Shown: piece after piece, positions 9,450 through 16,630 of the stretch
How positions within the stretch are numbered: position 1 is the stretch's first letter
Layout of the letters: each line of letters begins with the position of its first letter
Assembly: GCF_023914155.1 (NCBI RefSeq)
Contig: NZ_JAMWYS010000024.1
Location: 124,001-188,000 of the forward strand
Direction of reading: 5' to 3'
Length of the DNA: 64,000 nucleotides
From: Solitalea agri
Lineage (GTDB): Bacteria > Bacteroidota > Bacteroidia > Sphingobacteriales > Sphingobacteriaceae
Made by a program: the position numbers and the translations under genes
The notes under the pieces: generated by a model
Databases searched by the model: none
What the model saw: the letters and a program-made list of their open reading frames with translations, nothing else
What the model was told of the DNA's origin: nothing

Positions 9450-9511
9450 TTGAACTCTTTATAATTTACCTAGTTATAGGTATTTCGCAATCAAATATTT
9501 GTATCCATTTT
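9450..9511 (+). promoter_or_regulatory. Conserved upstream block of lipoprotein copy 2
   Basis: Matches the blocks at 7371 and 11514. It contains ACCTAGTTATAGGT (9468-9481), an inverted repeat of 5-bp arms that could be an operator. Confidence 0.5.
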
Positions 9512-9547
9512 AGCCATTCGATATACTTAAAAAACAAACCTGTTGAT

Positions 9548-11431
9548 ATGCCCAAAAACTTACTTTCCTTTAAACACTATTCTCTCGTTACCATATTTAT
9601 TCTTTTCTTTCCTCTGGCATGTAAAAAGGGAGATTCTGACCCTGCAATACCAAAAGAAAACATTTTAGTACTTGATAAAACCACCGTTACTCCGGGTGAT
9701 CTGGTAAAAGTAACCTATGAACTACCTAAGGATAAATCATCATGGGAAATGTTGATTGGGGAGAAAAAAGTCACCTTAACTAAAATTGATGATACCACAT
9801 CTGCATTTTTAGTACCCGCTATTCCTTCAGGTCAGTTGAATTTAGACTTTTCTATTGTTGGAGCTAAGGAGAAACCGACATTAATTATCTCGGCCTATTC
9901 ACCTATTACAAATCCCGACCAGGTTAAAGATGCTTATTTGGCGCAACTTGATGATGCCATTACCGATGTTTCGAGCGCTGAAGATGCCAATACCTTAACG
10001 GTATTTAAAGAAACTTTTAAGGCTAAATATGCAGCTTTAACTGATACAGAAAAGAAGGAACTAGCTTTTGTTCTTCAAAAATTAAACTTTGACATGCCTG
10101 ACATTTCAGAACAGGCTATTCACGCTAAAATCACTAATGGTTTAGGCATTGATGTGCCTGCAAAATTCAATAGTGACCAGGAATATCGTGCAGGGGTAAT
10201 TGCTTACGTAGGGCTTACAACCGAATCTATGGCTCTTTTGGCCCTTTCTGCAGAGGCAATTGCTGCTCCTACGGGTTATACACAAGTACTGGGCCTGGCA
10301 GGCCTAGGAGCTTCTTTTTATACCTTCAAAAAAGCGCTGGATTATAAGAAAGTATTATTTGCTTACAATGGACAGAATAAGCAAGTAATCAATCTTAAAA
10401 TCCTTTTAAGCGGCCAAAACAGCAACACAAAAACGGTTGAAGCGGTTACTACAACAGAACCTGATTTTGTTTTTCAAACAGGTGCGCAACGTTCTTTTAA
10501 TGTGAGCTCTGCCTATCAAGGTGTTTCAACTGCTGATGAAAAGAGCGCTAATGCATTTTTTAGAAATATTGTGTTGGTTACCAATAAAGCCACATCCATC
10601 TATAATGGTGTAGTTAAAGCCGTAAACAGAATTAAATCATGGTTTTCGGGTGATCCAAAATTGATTGAACTTGCCAACGGTATAGCCACAACGCCAACTG
10701 AGGAAATTCGTAATAGCCCGGCCAATCTTATCAAAATTGAAAATGTTTCTGACCCTGAAATCAAAATAACTTATACCACAGTGGCAGATATCTTGAAAAT
10801 TACAGCTACTGGTAACGTTAAAGATATTCGGACCTTCACCTTTGATGTTGTATACAGCTACCCGGCAATGGGTATCTCCAATCGAAAAAAAATTACGGCA
10901 AAATATGAACCCAGAGATGGCTTGGGTTGGTATGCCGGTGACTATACCTTGGCTGCACCAGCGAATGGTGCGTATGGTGGACCTGATTACGGCAAAAAGG
11001 GATCTTTCTATGTATATTTTTATTATAACGAGAAAACCCTTGGTTACAACTCCGTTTTTTATGCAAAGAGCATCTTTCCAGGAATACCCAATATAATTGG
11101 AAGCTTGTGGGTTGCAGACATACGAGAACCCCAACTTACTTTTGGAGGAGGAGGATGGCAATATATATTGAATAGTACCATTCTCAAAAAATTTGAATTT
11201 GGACCCTTAAATGTGGCTCGGAATGAAAAATTAGTAAGCATGGACCAAACAGAAACCAGTTATCCTGGATGGCTATCCGATTGCGACGGAGGTTGTAAAT
11301 ATGCCTATCAACCTCTTGTAAATGCTCCTTACCAAGGAAAAACAGCGCCATCAACACTTACAGCCGCAGAGTTAAAAGCCATTAATGACTTTATTGCGGC
11401 AGGTGGGGCCGGAAAAACAATAACTTTTTAA
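9548..11431 (+). CDS. Tandem paralogous lipoprotein, copy 2
   Basis: A 627-residue paralog of the preceding gene. The lipobox is FPLACKKGDSD. The whole body up to ISNRKKITAKYEP is clearly alignable with copies 1 and 3, including the hydrophobic central segment. The C-terminal module keeps the frame GWYAGDYTL and APYQGKTAPSTLTAAELKAIND in common with copy 1, but the middle is strongly diverged and includes a Gly-rich stretch (FGGGGW) and a CDGGC pair of cysteines. Separate promoter block and terminator suggest each copy is its own transcription unit. Function unknown. Confidence 0.85.
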   Translation: MPKNLLSFKHYSLVTIFILFFPLACKKGDSDPAIPKENILVLDKTTVTPGDLVKVTYELPKDKSSWEMLIGEKKVTLTKIDDTTSAFLVPAIPSGQLNLDFSIVGAKEKPTLIISAYSPITNPDQVKDAYLAQLDDAITDVSSAEDANTLTVFKETFKAKYAALTDTEKKELAFVLQKLNFDMPDISEQAIHAKITNGLGIDVPAKFNSDQEYRAGVIAYVGLTTESMALLALSAEAIAAPTGYTQVLGLAGLGASFYTFKKALDYKKVLFAYNGQNKQVINLKILLSGQNSNTKTVEAVTTTEPDFVFQTGAQRSFNVSSAYQGVSTADEKSANAFFRNIVLVTNKATSIYNGVVKAVNRIKSWFSGDPKLIELANGIATTPTEEIRNSPANLIKIENVSDPEIKITYTTVADILKITATGNVKDIRTFTFDVVYSYPAMGISNRKKITAKYEPRDGLGWYAGDYTLAAPANGAYGGPDYGKKGSFYVYFYYNEKTLGYNSVFYAKSIFPGIPNIIGSLWVADIREPQLTFGGGGWQYILNSTILKKFEFGPLNVARNEKLVSMDQTETSYPGWLSDCDGGCKYAYQPLVNAPYQGKTAPSTLTAAELKAINDFIAAGGAGKTITF

Positions 11432-11453
11432 TGGAAAATCAATAATCTAAAAA

Positions 11454-11488
11454 GAGCTTCAATCATTAAATAGATTGAAGCTCTTTTT
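11454..11488 (+). terminator. Terminator of lipoprotein copy 2
   Basis: The same 11-bp stem as at 9388 (11454-11464 with 11473-11483) but with loop ATTAAATA, followed by TTTTT. Flanking AAAAA extends the stem by five pairs. Confidence 0.9.
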
Positions 11489-11513
11489 ATTACGGACTGA
11501 CTAAACAGTCCTA

Positions 11514-11580
11514 TTTTGAACTCTTTATAATTTACCTATTTATAGGTATTTCTTAATTAAATATTTGTAGGCACTTTCGT
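11514..11580 (+). promoter_or_regulatory. Conserved upstream block of lipoprotein copy 3
   Basis: Matches the blocks at 7371 and 9450 and carries the inverted repeat ACCTATTTATAGGT (11534-11547). Confidence 0.5.
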
Positions 11581-11616
11581 CCCTTGGATATACTTTTTAT
11601 AAATCGATCTGTTAAT

Positions 11617-13311
11617 ATGACAAAAAACTTACTTTCATTTAAGCTCAGCTCTCTCGTTATCCTATTTATTTTTCTCTTACCTATAGCATGTAAAAAAGGC
11701 GATTCCGACCCGGAAATTTCCAAAGAAAACATTTTGGTTCTTGATAAAACCACCGTTACCCCGGGAGATCTGGTTACTGTAAAGTATGAACTACCAAAAG
11801 ATAAATCATCGTGGGAGATATTGATTGGAGCAAAGAACGTCACCTTAACTAAAATTGACGATACAACATCTGCATTTTTAGTTCCCGTTATTCCTTCAGG
11901 TCAGTTGAATTTAGATTTTTCTATTGTAGGTGCAAAGGAGAAACCGACCTTAACTATTTCAGCTTATTCACCTATTGCCAATCCCGAACAGGTTAAAGAT
12001 TCTTATTTAGCTGAACTTGACAATGCTATTACCGATGTTTCAAGCACTGAAGATGCCAATACCTTAACTGTATTTAGAGATACTTTTAAGGCTAAATATG
12101 CAGCTTTAACTGATACAGAAAAGAAGGAATTAGCTTTTGTACTTCAAAAATTAAAGTTTGAGATGCCTGCTATTGCAGAACAGGCAATTCATAGTAAAAG
12201 CACTAACGATTTAATTGATGTGCCTTCAAAAATCAATACTGATCAGGAGTATCGCGCAGGGGTAATTGGTTATGTAGCCCTTGTAACCGAGTCAATGGCT
12301 CTTTTGACCGTTTCTGCTGAAGCAATTGCTGCCCCTACAGGTTTTACACAGGCAATAGGCCTCGCAGGCTTAGCGGCTACTTTTTATACATTCAAAAAAT
12401 CGCTGGATTATAAAAGAGTTCTATTTCTATATAATGGTCAAAACAAAGAGGTAATCAATCTTAAAACCCTTTTAAGTGGCCAAAACAACAGTACAAAAAT
12501 GGTTGAAGCAGTTACTACTGCAGACCCTGAAATTGTTTTTGAAACCGGTGTTCAACGTTCATTTAACGTTAGTTCAACTTACCAAGGTGTTTCAATTGCT
12601 GATGAAAAGAGTACTAATGCTTTCTTTAGAAAAATAGTTTTAGTTACCAATAAAGCAACTTCCATCTATAATGGGGTGGTTAAAGTGGTAAACGGGATTA
12701 AATCATGGTTTTCGCGTGATCCAAAATTGATTGAACTTGCAAGTGGAATACCAGCTACTCCAAACAAGGAAATTCGTAATAGCCCGGCTAATCTGATTAA
12801 AATAGAGAACGTTTCCAATTCTGCCATTAAATTGAGTACAACAGCGAACGGAGACATTTTAACAATCACAGCCACAGGCACCATTAAAGAAGATCAAACC
12901 TTTACTTTTGACGTGGTTTACAACTACCCGGCAATAGGTATTAGCAAACGGAAAAAAATTACCGCCAAATTAAATAATCCTTCTTTGAATGGTACCTGGA
13001 AATTAATCGCTGAAGTTGATGAAAGCAATCAAACGGATATTAGCACTCCTTGCAGTGGTAATAATACGATAAGTTTCAATTCTTCAAAAAACACGTATGT
13101 TGGAAAGTCTTATAAGCCATTTAATGGAGCTTGTCAGCTCGAGTCGGAATATTCGGGAACTTATACCTTAAACAACGGAACGCTTAATTTATCGGCAGGA
13201 GTAATTGGAAGTCCCGAATCCGCCCAAATTGTTCTGATTTCAGGTACAACCTTAAAGTTGAGATTTACTGATAATCATGGTTCTTATTTAGAAACCTATA
13301 CCAAGCAATAA
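11617..13311 (+). CDS. Tandem paralogous lipoprotein, copy 3, with lipocalin-like C-terminus
   Basis: A 564-residue paralog of the two preceding genes. The lipobox LPIACKKGDSD and the body up to SKRKKITAK (about residue 450) align with copies 1 and 2. Immediately after this point the sequence is unrelated to them: about 110 residues beginning LNNPSLNGTWKLIAEVDE and ending GSYLETYTKQ. NGTWKL followed by short strands is the pattern of bacterial lipocalin-like lipoprotein domains (inferred from pattern). The ATG at 11617 aligns with the starts of the other copies; an in-frame TTG at 11584 was rejected. It illustrates module exchange at a fixed boundary. Function unknown. Confidence 0.85.
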   Translation: MTKNLLSFKLSSLVILFIFLLPIACKKGDSDPEISKENILVLDKTTVTPGDLVTVKYELPKDKSSWEILIGAKNVTLTKIDDTTSAFLVPVIPSGQLNLDFSIVGAKEKPTLTISAYSPIANPEQVKDSYLAELDNAITDVSSTEDANTLTVFRDTFKAKYAALTDTEKKELAFVLQKLKFEMPAIAEQAIHSKSTNDLIDVPSKINTDQEYRAGVIGYVALVTESMALLTVSAEAIAAPTGFTQAIGLAGLAATFYTFKKSLDYKRVLFLYNGQNKEVINLKTLLSGQNNSTKMVEAVTTADPEIVFETGVQRSFNVSSTYQGVSIADEKSTNAFFRKIVLVTNKATSIYNGVVKVVNGIKSWFSRDPKLIELASGIPATPNKEIRNSPANLIKIENVSNSAIKLSTTANGDILTITATGTIKEDQTFTFDVVYNYPAIGISKRKKITAKLNNPSLNGTWKLIAEVDESNQTDISTPCSGNNTISFNSSKNTYVGKSYKPFNGACQLESEYSGTYTLNNGTLNLSAGVIGSPESAQIVLISGTTLKLRFTDNHGSYLETYTKQ

Positions 13312-13383
13312 TTGATAGTACGCATCAATAATTGATAGTCGAAAAGAGGAGATGAAAAATCATCCCTCTAACAAAATAAAGAA

Positions 13384-13420
13384 GGGTGACCGGTCCAATA
13401 AAGTTCCGGTCACCCTTTTT
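13384..13420 (+). terminator. Terminator of lipoprotein copy 3
   Basis: A 10-bp GC-rich stem GGGTGACCGG/CCGGTCACCC (13384-13393 with 13406-13415) followed by TTTTT. Confidence 0.92.
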
Positions 13421-13474
13421 CTTTTTCTTCATACTACCAACCATTAATTATGCCCCAAAGCCGGATCATACTCA

Positions 13475-13634
13475 AAGGTTGTGGAGTTAATGAACATTCT
13501 CAATTATTTTGACAACCAAAGCACCAATACTTCAGCTGAATCGTTCACTGCGAAAATTAAGGCCTTTAGAACCCAATACAGAGGAGTGGGAAATGTTATT
13601 TTTTCCTGTTCAAACTAGCTAAACCTTATGCTTA
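13475..13634 (+). pseudogene. Transposase C-terminal remnant (ISL3/ISAon1-like)
   Basis: This stretch of the 490-bp intergenic region translates to ...VVELMNILNYFDNQSTN, then SAESFTAKIKAFR, then TQYRGVGNVIF, which is the characteristic end of ISL3-type (ISAon1-like) DDE transposases in Bacteroidota. The frame breaks in the T-run near 13600; a one-base shift restores FLFKLAKPYA and a stop at about 13634. Upstream parts of the transposase are missing. The bases just after the stop may be the IS end. So it is a dead 3' fragment of an insertion sequence. The rest of 13312-13800 holds the terminator of lipoprotein copy 3, this remnant and the tRNA terminator. Confidence 0.7.
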
Positions 13635-13767
13635 GTCCGCAACTTTTAATCCTGATCCCTGATCCCCAATGTTGTGCTTATAAAGTCTTCGATGTAAATC
13701 AATACAGACTCCAACATAGTATTTGTTAATTTTTTTGAGAATAGATGATGTAGATGTATGGCATAAT

Positions 13768-13800
13768 AAAAAAGGTTGCCAGATGATTCTGACAACCTTT
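13768..13800 (-). terminator. Terminator of the tRNA-Lys pair
   Basis: On the minus strand AAAGGTTG (from 13800) pairs with CAACCTTT (ending 13771), followed by T-rich sequence, directly after the tRNA 3' end. A diverged copy occurs at 15896-15930. Confidence 0.8.
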
Positions 13801-13801
13801 G

Positions 13802-13874
13802 TGATCCCGCTGGGATTCGAACCCAGGACCCATACATTAAAAGTGTATTGCTCTACCAGCTGAGCTACGGAATC
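13802..13874 (-). tRNA. tRNA-Lys (anticodon UUU)
   Basis: A 73-nt cloverleaf on the minus strand. The acceptor stem pairs GATTCCG with CGGGATC; the D arm is AGCTCAGCTGGTAGAGC; the anticodon loop CTTTTAA gives anticodon TTT; the T arm contains GGGTTCGAATCCC. CCA is not encoded. Identical to the gene at 13915. In the direction of transcription it is the second of the pair. Confidence 0.97.
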
Positions 13875-13914
13875 GTTGTTACCTTTATTTGAAACTGTGC
13901 AACTTCAGTTTTTG

Positions 13915-13987
13915 TGATCCCGCTGGGATTCGAACCCAGGACCCATACATTAAAAGTGTATTGCTCTACCAGCTGAGCTACGGAATC
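13915..13987 (-). tRNA. tRNA-Lys (anticodon UUU)
   Basis: Identical 73-nt copy of the tRNA at 13802, separated from it by 40 bp. It is the promoter-proximal gene of the pair. Confidence 0.97.
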
Positions 13988-14032
13988 TTTTCCCTGTTTA
14001 AACCACCTCTAGGGCGGTCTGTTTTGGGACTG

Positions 14033-14063
14033 CAAATATACAGGCTTTGATTTAGTTTGCAAA
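14033..14063 (-). promoter_or_regulatory. Promoter of the tRNA-Lys pair
   Basis: On the minus strand: TTTG (14063-14060), a 19-bp spacer, and TATATTTG (14040-14033). It is a perfect TTTG-N19-TAnnTTTG promoter upstream of a stable RNA, and a useful internal reference for other promoters in the window. Confidence 0.85.
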
Positions 14064-14103
14064 CTAAATGTTCAGCTTTTTTTAATTAAAAATTAAGTGC
14101 CTG

Positions 14104-15225
14104 TTACTCAGGAAAAATAAATCGATACGTTGCATGGGTTTTAGATCGGGTTGCCCCTAATGCAGCATGAATAGCCTGCATTTTAGTGTTAAAATCACCC
14201 ACCCACGATAGTTCCGCTTCAGTATAATGATTTTGTGGCAAAACATAGAACTGAAGTTTTCGAAATAATGCAGACTCCAGGCCATGTTTCTGATAAGCTT
14301 GTTTAGTTCCCATCACCACTACACGAATCCGATCCATTTTACCTCTCCATTTGTAATACACAAATTTTAGCTTACCCCAAAGGTTAAGTTTGCCGTTCAA
14401 ATGCTTAATTATTTGGTTGGCATCTGGTAAACAAACAATGAATGAAGCTGGTTCGTTGTTAACATAGGCAAACCAAATTAACTGCTCATCCATTATGGGT
14501 TTCATTTTTTCAAAACTATCCAGCAAGATCTCTTTCGAAATCGGAACAAAGTTTTCAAAATCCTGCCAGGCATCGTTATAGATCTCTTCAAAATCGGCTG
14601 CAAACTTATCAAACTTGTTTACCGTTAAATACTCAAATGAATAGCCCGGCTTAGCAATTACCCAATCTGCAATTTTTTCTACCCGTGCAGGAAGAGCAAT
14701 CGGAATAGTATTGGTGTATTGCTGATAAGCCTGCGTAAAACCGTATAACTCGAAAAATTTTTGATAGTAAGGTGGATTGTATTGCATACCAAATGAAGGA
14801 TGTACAAATCCATCGATAAGTAAGCCCCAATAGGTATCGTTTTCGCCAAAGTTGATAGGGCCATCCATTGCTTTCATACCCCGTTCGGCTAACCATTTCT
14901 TACAGGTATCAAATAAAATAAAAGCAGCCTTTTTATCATCAATACATTCAAAGAAACCCATTCCTCCGGTAGGAACCTCAGATTGATATGCTTTTTTCTG
15001 ATTAATAAACGCTGCAACACGACCTATAAGATTTCCATTATTATCTTTTAAAACCCACCTGGTAGCTTCTCCGAAAGCGTGAAAATTATTGCGTTTGGGG
15101 TCAAAAATAGATTCAATATCACTATCGAGTGGTCTAACCCAAACAGGATCTTTCTTGTTAATAATTACTGCAACTTCCAGAAATTCCTTTTTCGTTTTGG
15201 CGTCTTTAACCTCAATAATAGTCAT
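14104..15225 (-). CDS. Hypothetical protein, acyl-CoA N-acyltransferase-like
   Basis: A 373-residue cytoplasmic protein of a family widespread in Bacteroidota. No signal peptide or membrane segment. An N-terminal segment (KKEFLEVAVIINKKDPVWVRPL) and the central MKAMDGPINFGENDTYWGLL are typical of proteins annotated as GNAT-like, though the canonical acetyl-CoA P-loop is not obvious. The C-terminal half (FAYVNNEPASFIVCLPD; VVVMGTKQAYQKHGLESALF) looks like a second N-acyltransferase fold. Substrate unknown. It lies between the tRNA-Lys pair and the displaced tRNA fragment and is divergent from the thioredoxin-like gene. Confidence 0.75.
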   Translation of the reverse strand: MTIIEVKDAKTKKEFLEVAVIINKKDPVWVRPLDSDIESIFDPKRNNFHAFGEATRWVLKDNNGNLIGRVAAFINQKKAYQSEVPTGGMGFFECIDDKKAAFILFDTCKKWLAERGMKAMDGPINFGENDTYWGLLIDGFVHPSFGMQYNPPYYQKFFELYGFTQAYQQYTNTIPIALPARVEKIADWVIAKPGYSFEYLTVNKFDKFAADFEEIYNDAWQDFENFVPISKEILLDSFEKMKPIMDEQLIWFAYVNNEPASFIVCLPDANQIIKHLNGKLNLWGKLKFVYYKWRGKMDRIRVVVMGTKQAYQKHGLESALFRKLQFYVLPQNHYTEAELSWVGDFNTKMQAIHAALGATRSKTHATYRFIFPE

Positions 15226-15313
15226 ATAAAAATTTTAGTGCCCAAAAATATAAAATTGCTTGTGCCTTAGTTAAAAAAACAGAGATTTGTCGAAATAACC
15301 ATTCAATAATCTT

Positions 15314-15835
15314 ATGATAATAGGCGACAAACTTCCGGCTTTTAACCTTAAGGGAGTAGACGGAGAAATGAGCAATCAGTATGCATATGCCGATAGATAT
15401 GCATTGCTTGTAGTGTTTACCAACAACAGCTGCCCAGTGGCTGTAGCGTATCGCAATCGTATCAAGAACTTACTTAAGCGATATGAAGAAGATAATTTAG
15501 GAATCATTCGAATTAATTCTACTACCAAAAACAGTGAAGCTGAATCGTTGGAAGAGATGAAAAAAATGTATGATGATTTAAAATTGCCTCATTTGTATTT
15601 AATGGACGATGACCAAACGGTGGCTAAGGCATTTGGTGCTACTAAAGTTCCCGAAGCATTTTTATTTAACTCGAAAAGAGAATTGGTTTATAAAGGTGCG
15701 ATAGATGATAGCTGGGAAAATGAAAATATGGTTACCAGGGTCTACCTGGAAGATGCCATTGAAGCAGCTTTGGACGGCATTGATGTGGATTATCCAGAAA
15801 TTGATCCAATTGGTTGCGATATCGTATTGAAATAG
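15314..15835 (+). CDS. Thioredoxin-like / peroxiredoxin-like protein
   Basis: A 173-residue protein with a thioredoxin fold of the AhpC/TSA-redoxin type. The start IIGDKLPAFNLKGVDG is the usual strand-loop opening of redoxins. The active-site region is NNSCPVAVAYRNRI, with one cysteine (about residue 39) and no CxxC, so a simple dithiol mechanism is not expected. The cis-proline loop is ATKVPEAFLF. A second cysteine is near the C-terminus (PIGCDIVLK), as in related thioredoxin-family proteins ending GCNIKW. No signal peptide, so probably cytoplasmic. The stop is followed by the displaced tRNA-terminator copy, which may end its transcript. Confidence 0.82.
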   Translation: MIIGDKLPAFNLKGVDGEMSNQYAYADRYALLVVFTNNSCPVAVAYRNRIKNLLKRYEEDNLGIIRINSTTKNSEAESLEEMKKMYDDLKLPHLYLMDDDQTVAKAFGATKVPEAFLFNSKRELVYKGAIDDSWENENMVTRVYLEDAIEAALDGIDVDYPEIDPIGCDIVLK

Positions 15836-15872
15836 TTGTACCTCTAATTTTAGCTACTTTATTTAAGCGCTA

Positions 15873-15948
15873 AGGTTCGAATCCCAGCGGGATCACAAAG
15901 GTTGTAAGAATCATCTGGCGACCTTTGTGGTTTTATCATACATCTACG
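15873..15948 (+). repeat. Displaced, inverted copy of the tRNA-Lys 3' end and its terminator
   Basis: From 15874 the last 22 nt of tRNA-Lys (GGTTCGAATCCCAGCGGGAT plus CA) reappear on the plus strand. The match continues into the tRNA's downstream flank, including the terminator hairpin arms and the sequence CATACATCTAC, ending near 15948. Mismatches are few. The real tRNAs are on the minus strand 2 kb away, so the two copies are inverted. It may now serve as terminator for the thioredoxin-like gene. Confidence 0.85.
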
Positions 15949-15979
15949 GTATGCGCAAATTAAGTTACCAATGCACCTC

Positions 15980-16516
15980 TCATTTATTGCTAACAGCCTT
16001 CTCCTTTTCAATAACATAAATAAAGTTCAGTTTGGAAGGTTCTCCAAAATAAGCCACTTCCTGCCCGCCAACCTTTTGGGCTCCTATACGGGTTATAGCA
16101 ATCTGCGACCGAATATTAGTAGCTCCAATATGAAAATAAACCTTATCAACAAATTGAAAGATATAGTCTAACATCATCCTCTTTACAGCCTGATTAACAC
16201 CTTTTCCCCAAAATCTGGTTGAATAAAAGGTATAGCCAATCAGAATGCTATTATCTTGTTCATTAAAGTCATAAAACCTTGTACTACCTATAATTTCGCA
16301 TGATTCTTTATCGATGATTTTGAATGCCCCTTCGCTCTTCATTGCACCTTCAAAAAATGTCCGAAAAACTTCTTTTTTCCAACGGTCTTTATTAGGATGT
16401 TGTTTCCAAATGTCAGGGTCTGAAGCTGCCTTGTAAAGGTCTTCAAAATCCTTTTCTTCTAATGGACTGATCAACACTTTATCGTTTTCTAAAATTGGTT
16501 GGACAGAAAATAACAT
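15980..16516 (-). CDS. GNAT family N-acetyltransferase (RimJ/RimL-like)
   Basis: A 178-residue acetyltransferase. The N-terminus (LENDKVLISPLEEKDFEDLYKAA) and the core (IIGSTRFYDF, then STRFWGKGVNQAVKRMML, the acetyl-CoA-binding loop region) follow the RimJ/RimL pattern; residues ATNIRSQIAITRIGAQ match the usual NxxSxxxxxKxGF element. The substrate is probably a small molecule or an N-terminal amine; not predictable. It is convergent with the thioredoxin-like gene and divergent from the antiporter. Confidence 0.88.
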   Translation of the reverse strand: MLFSVQPILENDKVLISPLEEKDFEDLYKAASDPDIWKQHPNKDRWKKEVFRTFFEGAMKSEGAFKIIDKESCEIIGSTRFYDFNEQDNSILIGYTFYSTRFWGKGVNQAVKRMMLDYIFQFVDKVYFHIGATNIRSQIAITRIGAQKVGGQEVAYFGEPSKLNFIYVIEKEKAVSNK

Positions 16517-16630
16517 ATCATTACAATTATCCCTCTAATATAAAAAATCATGAATAGTACAATTGATAAATACCTCAATAGAATCAGCCAGCACTAAACT
16601 GCTGCCATAGGTTTATTAGGATTATGATGA

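Noticed and set aside
10637-11161. Minus-strand frame of 174 codons inside lipoprotein copy 2.
   Set aside because: Antisense shadow; the plus-strand frame is supported by two paralogs and a lipobox.
11584-11616. TTG-started extension of lipoprotein copy 3.
   Set aside because: The paralogs start at the ATG equivalent to 11617, and the extra residues disrupt the signal peptide.
13646-13837. Minus-strand frame of 63 codons over the tRNA-Lys terminator region.
   Set aside because: It runs into the tRNA gene and encodes tRNA-derived sequence; no ribosome site or homology pattern.
13802-15948. A genomic island bounded by attL/attR at tRNA-Lys.
   Set aside because: The two tRNA-derived copies are inverted, not direct, and the enclosed genes are ordinary with no integrase; kept only as a scar of rearrangement.
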